Shown: positions 1-9,367 of the stretch, piece after piece
How positions within the stretch are numbered: the first letter of the stretch is position 1
How the letters are laid out: each line of letters opens with the position of its first letter
Origin: CAZHVS01 sp964536015
GTDB taxonomy: Bacteria > Bacteroidota > Ignavibacteria > Ignavibacteriales > Ignavibacteriaceae
Assembly (NCBI GenBank): GCA_964536015.1
Contig: CAZHVS010000003.1
Coordinates: 62,001-126,000, forward strand
Direction: 5' to 3'
DNA length: 64,000 bases
Position numbers and translations under genes: made by a program
The notes under the pieces: generated by a model
Told to the model about the DNA's origin: nothing
Seen by the model: only the letters and a program-made list of their open reading frames with translations
Database searches by the model: none

Positions 1-963
1 CTGCTTATGCAACGGATAAAAGAAAGGTCTTGTTTGTACTCCCTTATTCATTAGCAGTTTCATCATTTTATCGGCTTTAATATTCAAATTTTTATTCAAC
101 AAAATTCCATATACCCAGTAAGTATTTTTACACCATTGTTTTTCAACCGGAAGAGTAATTATTCCTTTTTCTTCAATTGGTTTTAATAATTCATTATACT
201 TTTCACCAATCCAAATTTTCTTTTCAATATGCTCATTTACTCGCTCAGTTTGTGCAAGACCTATTGCAGCCTGAACATTTGTCATACGATAATTAAAACC
301 AAGTTCGTAATGAATAAATCTTTTTTCAGGAATGAAAGAAAGATTTTTTAATTTTCTTAATCTCTCAGCATACTTATCATCATTAGTTACACAGATACCA
401 CCTTCTCCAGTTGAAACCACTTTATTTGCGTAAAAACTTGCTGAATTAATATCTCCGAAACTTCCGCATAGTTTTCCTTTATACTCTGTACCAATTGCTT
501 CCGCAAAATCTTCAAGAATTAACAGATTATGTTTTTTTGCAATCGATTTAATTGCTTCCATATCAACAGCATGTCCATAAAGATGAACTGGCATTATTGC
601 TTTAGTTTTTTCTGTAACCTTCTCTTCAATTTTTGAAGTATCAATCGTCCATATATCAGGGTCGGAATCGACAAATACCGGAACAAGGTCATTATAAATT
701 ATCGCAAGAGCACACGATATAATTGTCATAGAAGGAAGGATTATTTCACTTCCCTTTGGCAGTTCTAACGCTCTTACTGCAAGAATTAAAGCATTGGTTC
801 CGTTGTTGACCGTTACTGCATGTTTAACTCCAACAAATTCAGCAAACTTTTCTTCAAATAATTTAATGTACTTACCTTCGGAAGAGATCCATCCAGTCCT
901 AAGTGCATCAGTTACATAATCTAAATCTTTTTGAAGAACAAGCGGTTCATTTACAGGTATCAT
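1..963 (-). CDS. DegT/DnrJ/EryC1 family PLP aminotransferase, 3' end cut by window
   Basis: Open from ATG at 963 to the window edge, 321 codons; the family is usually about 360-390 residues, so the C-terminus lies outside. It begins MIPVNEP as in perosamine-synthase-like sugar aminotransferases. The PLP-binding lysine is K181 in FYANKVVSTGEGG, and EDFAEAIG carries the pyridine-nitrogen Asp. These enzymes transfer an amino group from glutamate to a keto-sugar nucleotide in the cytoplasm. It overlaps the upstream cupin gene by 17 nt and is the most distal gene seen of the polysaccharide operon. A second aminotransferase of the same superfamily sits at 3124-4218, so the glycan may hold two amino sugars. 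The exact sugar is not determinable. Confidence 0.9.
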   Translation of the reverse strand, partial: MIPVNEPLVLQKDLDYVTDALRTGWISSEGKYIKLFEEKFAEFVGVKHAVTVNNGTNALILAVRALELPKGSEIILPSMTIISCALAIIYNDLVPVFVDSDPDIWTIDTSKIEEKVTEKTKAIMPVHLYGHAVDMEAIKSIAKKHNLLILEDFAEAIGTEYKGKLCGSFGDINSASFYANKVVSTGEGGICVTNDDKYAERLRKLKNLSFIPEKRFIHYELGFNYRMTNVQAAIGLAQTERVNEHIEKKIWIGEKYNELLKPIEEKGIITLPVEKQWCKNTYWVYGILLNKNLNIKADKMMKLLMNKGVQTRPFFYPLHKQ

Positions 964-1399
964 TCTCAACTCCATGGAATCTCTCTTTATCATCCACTCC
1001 AAGATAAGGTCCTTGTTTTACTTCAATCATCACAGTGTCTTCAAGAATTTCAAAACCATGTCCACCGCCGGAAAGATGAATAGTATCGCCAGTTTCTAAA
1101 ATTTCATTTCCAATAAATTCCTGATCATTGTTATAAAGATTGACTTTTACTTTTCCCTTTTTAATAAAAAGCACTTCATTTGTATGAAGCACTTCTCTTT
1201 TCAATGTCTTGTGTGTGTGAGGTTTAATAATGTTTCCTTTTTTATGAGGAAGATATCCTAATTGTTGTGGAGTATCATCTTCTGTAAAGAAAGTAATTTG
1301 ATTTGCTTTAAAACTATGACGCACAATAATACAAATTAATTCTTTTTCAAAGAAAATTTTTTCAACTCCTTTTAATGTTTCTGTTTTTTCAAACTTCAT
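947..1399 (-). CDS. Cupin-fold protein of the polysaccharide locus
   Basis: A 150-residue protein with both cupin motifs: an HTH plus E and G pattern around HTHKTLKREVLHTNEVLF, and the second motif around GDTIHLSGGGHGFEI. A longer reading with a TTG start at 1420 is possible. I chose ATG 1399 because AGGAAG lies just upstream. It overlaps the glycosyltransferase gene upstream by 11 nt and the aminotransferase downstream by 17 nt, so translation is probably coupled. Similar small cupins in O-antigen and capsule loci are often WxcM- or FdtA-like sugar isomerases, but this one could equally be a metal-binding accessory protein. Function is inferred from neighbourhood only. Confidence 0.75.
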   Translation of the reverse strand: MKFEKTETLKGVEKIFFEKELICIIVRHSFKANQITFFTEDDTPQQLGYLPHKKGNIIKPHTHKTLKREVLHTNEVLFIKKGKVKVNLYNNDQEFIGNEILETGDTIHLSGGGHGFEILEDTVMIEVKQGPYLGVDDKERFHGVENDTCK

Positions 1400-2636
1400 G
1401 AACTTCCTGTCTTTCTTCAACTATTTTAATTAAATCATTGAATTTATTTCTAAAACTTTCTATAGTCCAATTTTCATTATAATTTTTAATCGTCAGTTCA
1501 GATGCTTTTTTACACCAATCTGGTGTTTTATTACTTGCTTTGCGGACACATTCAACCAGAGAATCGATATCCCACGAATCGGTAAGAACGCAGCTTTCTT
1601 TAGGTGCAACAAGATCTACATATCCAACAGGAATAAAACCAGCACCCATGCTCCCCATAAATGCAGTTCCAATACCTGTATTAATTGGTGCGTGTATTGT
1701 AAAATTAATTTTCTTAATCAGATTTTTTAATTTCTTTTGAAAAGGTTTGAAACGCCAGTGATATATGTAATGAATATTTGGAAGATTTAATTCTTTTTTA
1801 TAGTATTTTAATAGTTCGTTTTCAACTTTGCAATAGATATAAAGATTCAAATCAGGACATCTTGTGAAGGTCTCAATTAATAAATCCATTCCTTTTTGAA
1901 TGTTTCCGCCAGTACCACCAACATAGATAAAATTTTTTCTTCCTGAATCGAAATCTCTTTCTTGAAAATTACCTTCAAATGTTTTATCAACATAAGCCAC
2001 ATATCCAGAATCTAGAAATTTATGTGCATAAATTCCAAACGAATTAATCATCCTTGGACAGTTTAACGTAAAAAGAAAGTCAGCTTTTTTCGTTAAATAT
2101 TCTTCTCCTTCTGTTAGACCATCAAGACTTCTGGTAAAAGTTAATTCGTTTTTAATATTTTTTCTTTTAATGAATTCATTATACCGTTCTTCAGATTCTC
2201 TGTTAAATTCTTTCCAATATTCACCAGCTACATATTGAAGAATAACTGTATCTTCATCAAGATTATCTATAATATTTCTGCATTTACCACCGTGTCCAAT
2301 GTAAATATCATACTTTTTTGAGGGTATAAATTTTGAGTTCAAATCGACGATGTCCACACAGTAACCATTTTCGTTGAATGCTTTTACCAGTTCAAAAGTT
2401 AAACCGACATTATTAAAATATTTGATATTTGGATATTGAGATAAGGCTATTTCCCAAGCAGATGGTGTAAGGGAAATAAGTACTGACTTCGTTTTTTTAA
2501 ATTCAGGAGAAAAATAATTAATATCTGCGATGAACTCATAATTATTAACGACTTCTGACTTACTTCTCTTATTTAGAGAGTCGAACAGTTTATCTATTAA
2601 AGTCTGGAAAAAAAATATTCTTATTAGATTTTTCAT
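1389..2636 (-). CDS. GT-B fold glycosyltransferase
   Basis: A 415-residue soluble protein with the look of a GT4-like glycosyltransferase. The C-terminal donor-binding half holds YVGGTGGNIQKGMDLLIETF (about 235-255), typical of the loop after the interdomain linker, and a glycine-rich segment FMGSMGAGFIPVG near 328-340 where the nucleotide-sugar site is expected. It has no signal peptide or membrane segment. It probably adds one sugar of the repeat unit on the cytoplasmic face of the inner membrane. It is the only glycosyltransferase visible in this part of the locus, so others must lie beyond position 1 or elsewhere. Its ATG overlaps the stop of the acetyltransferase gene as ATGA. Confidence 0.8.
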   Translation of the reverse strand: MKNLIRIFFFQTLIDKLFDSLNKRSKSEVVNNYEFIADINYFSPEFKKTKSVLISLTPSAWEIALSQYPNIKYFNNVGLTFELVKAFNENGYCVDIVDLNSKFIPSKKYDIYIGHGGKCRNIIDNLDEDTVILQYVAGEYWKEFNRESEERYNEFIKRKNIKNELTFTRSLDGLTEGEEYLTKKADFLFTLNCPRMINSFGIYAHKFLDSGYVAYVDKTFEGNFQERDFDSGRKNFIYVGGTGGNIQKGMDLLIETFTRCPDLNLYIYCKVENELLKYYKKELNLPNIHYIYHWRFKPFQKKLKNLIKKINFTIHAPINTGIGTAFMGSMGAGFIPVGYVDLVAPKESCVLTDSWDIDSLVECVRKASNKTPDWCKKASELTIKNYNENWTIESFRNKFNDLIKIVEERQEVHEV

Positions 2637-3121
2637 TTAATCTTTTGCTTACTTCTGAAATATTTTTCCATCTCCTCCTTATTGGAGAACTGTTTAAGAA
2701 TTTTTGCAGGGTTTCCTGCAACTATGGAAAAATCCGGGACATCTTTAGTAACCACTGCGCCTGCACCAACTACAGAATTTTCACCTATCGTTATACCAGC
2801 AATTATTGTTGAGTTCGTACCTATTGAAGCTCCTTTTTTTACAATAGTTTTAAAATAATCGACGTGAATTCCGACCTGAGGATAAAGATCATTTGTAAAC
2901 ATAGCTCCGTGGGAGATGAATACATTATCTTCTAAAGTTACAGAATCACATAAGAAAGCATGACTTTCAATTACGCAATTTTTACCAATAGTTGTATTCC
3001 TCGTAATTTCAACAAACGGTCCAATAAAACTTTCATCACCAATTTCACAGCCAAAAATATTAACCTGATCTGGATTAAATATTTTTACATTTTTTCCTAA
3101 TTTCACATCGTCATCAATCAT
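2633..3121 (-). CDS. Left-handed beta-helix (hexapeptide repeat) acyltransferase
   Basis: A 162-residue protein built almost wholly of hexapeptide repeats (for example IGDESFIGPFVEI, IGKNCVIESH, IGENSVVGAGAVV), ending in the VAGNPAKIL signature common in WbbJ/FdtC/QdtC-like sugar O- or N-acetyltransferases. The usual substrate is an amino sugar nucleotide with acetyl-CoA. It sits 2 nt downstream of a FdtB/QdtB-like aminotransferase gene (3124-4218), and that pairing is the classic arrangement for making dTDP-3-acetamido-3,6-dideoxy sugars. Specific activity is an inference from this pairing. Confidence 0.85.
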   Translation of the reverse strand: MIDDDVKLGKNVKIFNPDQVNIFGCEIGDESFIGPFVEITRNTTIGKNCVIESHAFLCDSVTLEDNVFISHGAMFTNDLYPQVGIHVDYFKTIVKKGASIGTNSTIIAGITIGENSVVGAGAVVTKDVPDFSIVAGNPAKILKQFSNKEEMEKYFRSKQKIK

Positions 3122-3123
3122 TA

Positions 3124-4218
3124 TTAACCTATAAAATCATTAATTGTTTTAATAACATTTTCTTGTATATCTTTTTTCAATTCAGGGTACAAAGTTAAAG
3201 CAATTACTTCATCACACAATTTTTCAACAATTGGAAACTCTCCTTTTTTAATACCAAGATATTTATTTGCTTCCTGCAAATAAAGAGGCATTAAATAATA
3301 AATGTTTGTCTGAATACCCTTCTCATCTAAATATTTAATCAATTCATCTCTATTGCCTTTGTACTTGCTTACAAAAACGTGATAATTAGAATATACATTA
3401 TTTTCAATTTTTTGGTGAGAAAATTTATTTTTATTTAATTCATTAATATATCGTTTGGCTATTTGATTCCTCTTAGCATTCATCTCATCAAGATATTTTA
3501 GTTTAACTCTGAGAATTGCAGCCTGCAGTTCATCAAGACGACTATTTATGCCATTAATAACTATATGATTATAGTCTACCATGCCATACATTCTTAGTAA
3601 TCTTGCTTTTTTATAATAATCTTCATTATCCGTTACAATAATTCCACCATCACCATAAGCACCAAGGTTTTTCGAAGGATAAAAACTAAAGATGCCCATT
3701 ACTCCAAACGAACCAACATTTTTATTATTAAGTTTACTTCCGTGAGCCTGTGATGCATCTTCAATAATTGGAATATCTCCAGCAATGTTTTTTAATTCAT
3801 TTATATCAACAACATTTCCAAAAATATGAACAGGCATTATTGCTTTAGTTTTTTTTGTAATGGCAGATTTAACCTTTTTTATATCCATTAAAAAAGTTTC
3901 TTCATCAACATCAACAAAGACGGGTTTAGCTCCTGCATCAATTATTGCGGATACAGTAGGAATGGCTGTAAATGGAGTTGTAATTACCTCATCACCCGGT
4001 TGAATATCTAATATCATTAACGATATAGTCAACGCATCAGTAGCATTAGCAACACCAACAGCATATTTTGTCCCGATATAATCAGCAAATTCCCTTTCAA
4101 AGGCAGAAACCTCGTTTGCTAAAATGTATCTTCCGGAATTAAGTACTCTCTTTATTGCTTTATCAATTTCTTCTTCATAAGCTTTATACTGCGGAACAAG
4201 ATCGCATCGCCAAATCAA
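3124..4218 (-). CDS. DegT/DnrJ/EryC1 sugar-nucleotide aminotransferase (FdtB/QdtB-like)
   Basis: A complete 364-residue aminotransferase. The start is TTG at 4218, overlapping the upstream stop as TTGA; the N-terminus MIWRCDLVPQY fits the family, so this start is likely real. The PLP lysine is K183 in FYPSKNLGAYGDGG, and EDASQAHG carries the Asp that contacts the pyridine ring. Together with the adjacent acetyltransferase it would convert a 3-keto sugar nucleotide into an acetamido sugar. It belongs to the same superfamily as the truncated gene at 1-963 but is clearly a different subfamily. Confidence 0.9.
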   Translation of the reverse strand: MIWRCDLVPQYKAYEEEIDKAIKRVLNSGRYILANEVSAFEREFADYIGTKYAVGVANATDALTISLMILDIQPGDEVITTPFTAIPTVSAIIDAGAKPVFVDVDEETFLMDIKKVKSAITKKTKAIMPVHIFGNVVDINELKNIAGDIPIIEDASQAHGSKLNNKNVGSFGVMGIFSFYPSKNLGAYGDGGIIVTDNEDYYKKARLLRMYGMVDYNHIVINGINSRLDELQAAILRVKLKYLDEMNAKRNQIAKRYINELNKNKFSHQKIENNVYSNYHVFVSKYKGNRDELIKYLDEKGIQTNIYYLMPLYLQEANKYLGIKKGEFPIVEKLCDEVIALTLYPELKKDIQENVIKTINDFIG

Positions 4219-5162
4219 TTTAACTGCTCCCTGAAATAATTTATTGTATTTTTTAATGAAATTGAAAGATCGGTTTTTTTAAAGTCAGGAAATAAATCGG
4301 TAAACTTTTTGTCAATAAATTTTGCATTACCAACTTCTATTTTAGCTATATGCTCAGGCATTGATTTTAATATTACATTTCCGGAACCGGCAATAGAAAC
4401 TATCTTTTGAGCTAACTCGAAAATAGAAATTTCAGTTCCATTAATATTAAAATCATTAAAACCTTTGAATGGAAATTCAATTAATAATAAAATTGCGCTA
4501 ATAATATCCTGAACATAAATCACAGAACGGAATCGGTTAGAGCCATATACTTCTATTGTTTTATTCTGAAGAGCATCTAAGATAAAACTACTAACTAATC
4601 CAATTTCCTTACTGAAAATTGTTTGATTTTCTCCAAAACAATTAGGAAAGCGAAGAGCTAAAACATCGAACCCAATAAACTTTGAATAAATTCTATAATA
4701 AAATTCTGCGGTCACTTTATGAACACCCTGAATATCTTCTGGTACCATAACAGTATTTTCATCAATTTCGTTTATTTGGGGATTTCCGTACTGTCCTCTG
4801 GAACCCAAATAAATTACTTTTTTCCCTTTAGGAATTTTTAATATCAAATTTAAATGAGATTTACAGTTTAATTCCAGATCATAAATTGGATTTTTAATTG
4901 CTTCCAGATGGAGTGTCCAAGCCATTGCATCAATTATAATTTCAGCATCGTGTACCAAATCCTGTAAATTTTTCAATTCTTCAATAGATGAATTAATAAA
5001 ATTGATAGAATTTAATATTTCTTTTATATTTTCTAATCTTCCACCAGATTCAGGCATCAAGCCATCAATAACTGTGACTGAAAAGCCTTGTGCAACTAAT
5101 CTTTTTGCAAGATTACTCCCAACAAATCCTGCCCCACCAAATATCAAAACTTTTTTCTTCAT
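4215..5162 (-). CDS. NAD-dependent epimerase/dehydratase-like SDR with altered active site
   Basis: A 315-residue extended SDR. The Rossmann motif GGAGFVGSNL is at residues 9-18 and the active-site Ser region is S121 in LGSRGQYG. The usual YxxxK catalytic pair is not intact: the segment reads DIQGVHKVTAE, so K149 is kept but the tyrosine position is Q145. The rest, including the substrate region RFPNCFGENQ, looks like a sugar-nucleotide epimerase or reductase. It may be a subfamily with different chemistry, or a non-oxidative enzyme. It lies between the LegB-like dehydratase and the aminotransferase, so it likely acts on the same sugar nucleotide. Confidence 0.8.
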   Translation of the reverse strand: MKKKVLIFGGAGFVGSNLAKRLVAQGFSVTVIDGLMPESGGRLENIKEILNSINFINSSIEELKNLQDLVHDAEIIIDAMAWTLHLEAIKNPIYDLELNCKSHLNLILKIPKGKKVIYLGSRGQYGNPQINEIDENTVMVPEDIQGVHKVTAEFYYRIYSKFIGFDVLALRFPNCFGENQTIFSKEIGLVSSFILDALQNKTIEVYGSNRFRSVIYVQDIISAILLLIEFPFKGFNDFNINGTEISIFELAQKIVSIAGSGNVILKSMPEHIAKIEVGNAKFIDKKFTDLFPDFKKTDLSISLKNTINYFREQLN

Positions 5163-5166
5163 TCAA

Positions 5167-6141
5167 CTAAACATTATATAAATTAACTTTATATGTTTCT
5201 AAATTTTTTTTAATCCATGCAATTGTTTCGAGTAAACCAGAAGATAAATCGTAATCAGGTTTCCAAACTGTGCTGCTAACCAATTTAGAATTATTACATA
5301 CAAGTCTCTCAACTTCACTATTTCCCGGTCTAATTCTAGCTTCCTTAGAATCAACAATTATTTTTTTATCCATTAATTTTGAAATTAATTCAACTAATTC
5401 ACCAACAGAAATTTCGGTGTTCATACCAATGTTGGTAACTTCTCCGAATAATTTTTTTGATTTATAAATTTCTATAAAACCTTTTACAGTATCTTTAACA
5501 AAAGTTAAATCACGTGTTGGCGACAAATTTCCTAATGCGATTTTTGTTTGTCCTGATAAAATTTGCGAAATAATAGTTGGAATAACCGCTCTGGCTGATT
5601 GTCGTGGTCCATAAGTGTTAAATGGTCTTACTATTTTAACAGGAAGATTGAATGATCTATAATAACTAATTGCAAGTTGATCGGCTGCTATTTTAGTTGC
5701 AGAATAAGGTGATTGTCCAACTAAAGGATGCTTCTCATCAATAGGCACGTACTGAGCAGTTCCATATGTTTCGCTCGTCGAGGTAATCAAAACATTTTTT
5801 ATTTTTAAATTCTTTGATGCTTCGAGTATATTATAAGTACCTTCAATATTAGTTTTAATGTAAGCAATTGGTGAAACATAAGAGTAAGGTATTCCAATTA
5901 AAGCAGCAAGATGAAAAACAGAATCACAATCCCTTAAAGCATTAAAGACGGAATCATAATCTCTAATATCGCCTGTATGAATTTCCAAATTAGGATTTTG
6001 ATTTATACTTTCAAGCCAACCCCAGTTATTTTTAGAGTTGTACCGAACAAAAGCTTTAACATAAAAACCTTTTGCAAGTAATTCCTCAACAAGATGAGAA
6101 CCAATAAATCCACCAGCACCTGTCACCAGAATTTTTTTCAT
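5167..6141 (-). CDS. Sugar-nucleotide 4,6-dehydratase-like SDR (LegB-like)
   Basis: A 324-residue extended SDR starting at ATG 6141 (MKKILVTGAGGFIGSHL). A longer frame to 6198 would overlap the preceding gene by about 50 nt and is less likely. The NAD-binding GAGGFIGS motif, the TSTSETYG active-site segment and the intact YSATK catalytic pair are present. An early YNSKNNWGWLE segment resembles the YNSFNSWGWL segment of configuration-retaining dehydratases annotated LegB. It would make the 4-keto-6-deoxy sugar nucleotide used by the aminotransferases in the operon. The specific substrate (GDP- or UDP-sugar) is not settled; the next gene encodes a nucleotidyltransferase that could make it. Confidence 0.85.
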   Translation of the reverse strand: MKKILVTGAGGFIGSHLVEELLAKGFYVKAFVRYNSKNNWGWLESINQNPNLEIHTGDIRDYDSVFNALRDCDSVFHLAALIGIPYSYVSPIAYIKTNIEGTYNILEASKNLKIKNVLITSTSETYGTAQYVPIDEKHPLVGQSPYSATKIAADQLAISYYRSFNLPVKIVRPFNTYGPRQSARAVIPTIISQILSGQTKIALGNLSPTRDLTFVKDTVKGFIEIYKSKKLFGEVTNIGMNTEISVGELVELISKLMDKKIIVDSKEARIRPGNSEVERLVCNNSKLVSSTVWKPDYDLSSGLLETIAWIKKNLETYKVNLYNV

Positions 6142-6145
6142 TAGA

Positions 6146-6841
6146 CTAAACCTTTTCTTTTTTCGTATATATTTCTTGAGCTTTTTCATAGTCATCAAGT
6201 CTTCCTATATCAAGCCAAAAACTATCTAATTCGTATTTAGCAACAGGAAGTTTTTCCGAGAGCATTTTTTTAATAAGACTATCCATACCAAAATAAGTAT
6301 TAACCGGGATGAAATTAAAAATTTCTGGTTTCATTACATATATACCGGCAAGTGCATATGTAACAAGGTTCGGTTTTTCTTCAATTCCAGTAACATAATC
6401 ACCTTCAAAGAAGATATTTCCAAAAGCATAAGGCATAACAATTTTTTTTACTGAAATTGTCAGAAAAGCAGAATGGTTTAAAGCGTAATTATAAAATACA
6501 TTATAATTCATTCTGCTTAAAATGTCACCATTCATAACAAGGAATGGTTCGGTCAATTCGTCTTTTAATAATGTAAGAGGACCAACTGTACCAAGAGGTT
6601 CTTCTTCTTTACTAATTTTAAGATTAACACCATAACGAGAGCCATCACCAAAAAAATTTTCTATATAATCAGATTTATAATTTGTCGCCAAAAAAATTTC
6701 ATTAAAACCATTTTCTTTCAGATGTTCAATCTGAATTTCAAGTACTGCTTTTTCGCCAATAGGTAATAAGGGTTTTGGAATTACTTCTGTAAAAGGTTTA
6801 AGCCGGGTTCCAAGTCCCCCAGCAAGTATTACTGCTTTCAT
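6146..6841 (-). CDS. Sugar-1-phosphate nucleotidyltransferase
   Basis: A 231-residue GT-A-like nucleotidyltransferase. The N-terminal signature LAGGLGTRLKPFT with the following PKPLLPIG lysine, the metal-binding MNGDIL, and the C-terminal DIGRLDDY are all present. It would join a sugar-1-phosphate to a nucleotide. Its size and motifs fit the short mannose-1-phosphate guanylyltransferase-like or LegF/PtmE-like group rather than RmlA, which is nearer 290 residues. It sits 4 nt upstream of the LegB-like dehydratase gene in the same operon. Confidence 0.88.
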   Translation of the reverse strand: MKAVILAGGLGTRLKPFTEVIPKPLLPIGEKAVLEIQIEHLKENGFNEIFLATNYKSDYIENFFGDGSRYGVNLKISKEEEPLGTVGPLTLLKDELTEPFLVMNGDILSRMNYNVFYNYALNHSAFLTISVKKIVMPYAFGNIFFEGDYVTGIEEKPNLVTYALAGIYVMKPEIFNFIPVNTYFGMDSLIKKMLSEKLPVAKYELDSFWLDIGRLDDYEKAQEIYTKKEKV

Positions 6842-6842
6842 T

Positions 6843-8333
6843 TTATTTAACCGTCTTCCAGATTTCTTTAATTGGTAGTGCTTTATTTTTAATTAAATAT
6901 ATTAATTGTACTGACATTAAAATAAGACCAATTACTACATATATATAAGGGTTGAATTTATAACGAAAAACACCACTTATAAATGCAATAACTGCAAGGA
7001 AACCAAAAACAAGATGAGGTCGAAAAACGACCTTGATATAGTTTTTAATCTCAAGTTTCAAGTAGTCGGTTGTTTTTATCAGAACAAATGTAATAGTTAA
7101 TAAATTTGTAATCAACATTCCGATCGCTGTTCCGTTTACTCCCCAAAATTTTGTAAATACAGGAAGAAATATTGTATATAGAACGACAGACATTAAAGCA
7201 AAAGTTCCAACTAACTTAGAATTTCCTTTCCCCATTATGACCAGGTTAGGCAGTGCACTAAAAGAACCTATTAAACTGCTTATTGCTAAAATTCCAAGAA
7301 CAAACCAGGTTGATTCAGCAAAATTGTTTCCCATCCAAATTTGTAAAATTGGTTTACAAAACAAAAAAATAAAAATCATCAACGGAACTCCAAGAGCTGC
7401 AAAGATTTTGGAACCTGTTAATACCGTTCTTTTAATCTCATCTTCTTCGTTTGCTGCATTCAGATGACTTGTGTAAGGAAAAATAACATTAACAGCACTT
7501 CCGAAAACACTGCCAATTGCACCAACAAGTTTTGAAGGAATTACGTAAAAGGTAACACCAACAGGTCCAAGAAAGAAAGAAACAATAAAGCGAACAATAT
7601 AATTTGAAAATAACCCTGAAACTCTTGTTAAAAAGACAAAGAAACTGAAATTAAAAAGAGACTTCAGAAAAGAGAGCTGTATTTTAGGATTAAATTTCCA
7701 GGCAGGAATTTTCTTTTTAACAATAACTAAATAAATTAAAAATGAGAGTAAAGTAATTCCCACATTAAGTAAAATACCTTCACGGAGCCCAAATCCGGCA
7801 AGCAGTAATACTGTAAATAAAAGATTAATACCAGTATTTATCATTACATCCATCTTACTTGTAATGTCGTACCGCTGCAATCCCATCAACGCAGAACTAA
7901 AAGCACCATTAATCATTGTAAAGAAAAAACCAAATGAACATAAATAAATGTAATTTTTCGATTCATCCTTATAACCCTCAGATATTTTAAGTAGATCGAC
8001 AATATTTGATGCAAAGATTATAAGCAAGACTGAAGCTGTTAATCCCATAACCATTTGAACAACAATAGCAGCATTAATTGCATTGCTTAAGCTTTTAGAA
8101 TCATTTTTTGCATTATATTCTGCGACAAATTTTATTAATCCCTGCCCTAATCCCAAATCAAGAATACCATAATAACCAACAAGACTTGTTATAAGGATGT
8201 AGATTCCATAACCCTCAACTCCAAGTTTCCAGACCAATAATGGAGTTATTAAAAGGGCAACAAGAGTAATGATTATAAATCCGCCAGAATACCAACCAGA
8301 ATTTTTGATTAGTTGTTTTACACTAGCACTCAA
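6843..8333 (-). CDS. Wzx-type polysaccharide flippase (MOP superfamily)
   Basis: A 496-residue polytopic membrane protein with about 12-14 hydrophobic segments, starting SASVKQLIKNSGWYSGGFII as in oligosaccharide flippases of the MOP/MATE superfamily. It would move lipid-linked repeat units to the periplasmic face. The start is TTG at 8333, with AAGG nine bases upstream. It lies between the Wzz-like gene and the nucleotidyltransferase gene. No Wzy polymerase is visible in this window; it may lie beyond position 1. Confidence 0.88.
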   Translation of the reverse strand: MSASVKQLIKNSGWYSGGFIIITLVALLITPLLVWKLGVEGYGIYILITSLVGYYGILDLGLGQGLIKFVAEYNAKNDSKSLSNAINAAIVVQMVMGLTASVLLIIFASNIVDLLKISEGYKDESKNYIYLCSFGFFFTMINGAFSSALMGLQRYDITSKMDVMINTGINLLFTVLLLAGFGLREGILLNVGITLLSFLIYLVIVKKKIPAWKFNPKIQLSFLKSLFNFSFFVFLTRVSGLFSNYIVRFIVSFFLGPVGVTFYVIPSKLVGAIGSVFGSAVNVIFPYTSHLNAANEEDEIKRTVLTGSKIFAALGVPLMIFIFLFCKPILQIWMGNNFAESTWFVLGILAISSLIGSFSALPNLVIMGKGNSKLVGTFALMSVVLYTIFLPVFTKFWGVNGTAIGMLITNLLTITFVLIKTTDYLKLEIKNYIKVVFRPHLVFGFLAVIAFISGVFRYKFNPYIYVVIGLILMSVQLIYLIKNKALPIKEIWKTVK

Positions 8334-8337
8334 AAAA

Positions 8338-9363
8338 CTATGCCTTATTTCCTTTTAGTGATTTAACTATCGGGTCAATCTTAGGTTTAAAGATAAAAAA
8401 TGAAACCGACAACAAAACTGACACCAGCATAATTATTACCAGTGAATACAATCTCTTTGGAGAAGTCCTTACAATTGGTTCCCGTGCGAATTCTTTAATA
8501 TTAATTATCGGTGTATCCTTTATCTCATCAATCTTAGCAAGTTCCAGTTGTTTCGTTAATTCTACAAAAACAGTTTGTAAAATTTCTACAGTTCTTACAA
8601 GTCGGGATTGTTCCAGCATTAATGCCGGTGACTGAGCAACAATTCTATTTTGTTCTCTAAAATCCCTTAATTTATTTTCAGATTTTTCAAGAGAATCTCT
8701 AATCTGTTCAATTCTTTTTTCAATGTAAATTCTTTGCTCAGAAGCAAAAGATTTTCTTTTTGTTCTTATATAATTATCTAAAGATTTAGCAATCTGATTT
8801 ACGACATCAGCGGACAGTTTAGATTCGGGCATTGTTACCCGCACTGTAAGAATCTTTGTAAGTCTCTCAACATTTGCATCAATTCTGGAAGTTATCATCT
8901 CTTTCAGAACCATTAAAAACATTTTTCTTTTCTGCGATTCAGCATCAAGTTTTTTATCGGGTGATATATCAAAATAATCAACCAGATTAACTGAATCTTC
9001 ATACTTTAGTGTTTTATATTTATGATAAATTACAGGTTCTAAAACTGCTTCACTTAAAATCAGATTTTTGTAAATTTCTGTTGGCGAACCTTCCCCAACT
9101 TTAATTCCTGCCATAGCGGCGATATCACCAAACTGTCCAAGCAAAGTATTCTTACTCCCGTATTCCGGTAGTATTGTAATAGCACTATCATAAGCCAGTT
9201 CAGCTATAAAAAATAAATACACAAGTGCAAGTGTTAGAACAACAAAGTTGATAATTATTAGTTTCCACTTATTAATTTTTACAACATTCAAGATATCCTT
9301 AAACTTTGCAATATTTTTTTGCAACTTTTCTTCTTTTGTCAACTTAATAGTATTCATATCCAT
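8338..9363 (-). CDS. Wzz-like polysaccharide chain-length determinant
   Basis: A 341-residue protein with the Wzz topology: a membrane segment near residues 34-54, a long periplasmic region with predicted coiled coil around 190-265 (rich in E, K, R, Q), and a second membrane segment near 305-325, followed by a short basic tail. No Walker motifs or tyrosine-rich tail are present, so it is not a Wzc-type autokinase. It would control chain length of the exported glycan in the inner membrane, and it sits 4 nt after the Wza-like exporter gene, its usual partner. Confidence 0.85.
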   Translation of the reverse strand: MDMNTIKLTKEEKLQKNIAKFKDILNVVKINKWKLIIINFVVLTLALVYLFFIAELAYDSAITILPEYGSKNTLLGQFGDIAAMAGIKVGEGSPTEIYKNLILSEAVLEPVIYHKYKTLKYEDSVNLVDYFDISPDKKLDAESQKRKMFLMVLKEMITSRIDANVERLTKILTVRVTMPESKLSADVVNQIAKSLDNYIRTKRKSFASEQRIYIEKRIEQIRDSLEKSENKLRDFREQNRIVAQSPALMLEQSRLVRTVEILQTVFVELTKQLELAKIDEIKDTPIINIKEFAREPIVRTSPKRLYSLVIIMLVSVLLSVSFFIFKPKIDPIVKSLKGNKA

Positions 9364-9367
9364 AAAG

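Noticed and set aside
4215..5162. A pseudogene, because the SDR tyrosine is missing
   Set aside because: The frame is intact and full length, the other motifs are kept, and it is tightly packed in an operon.
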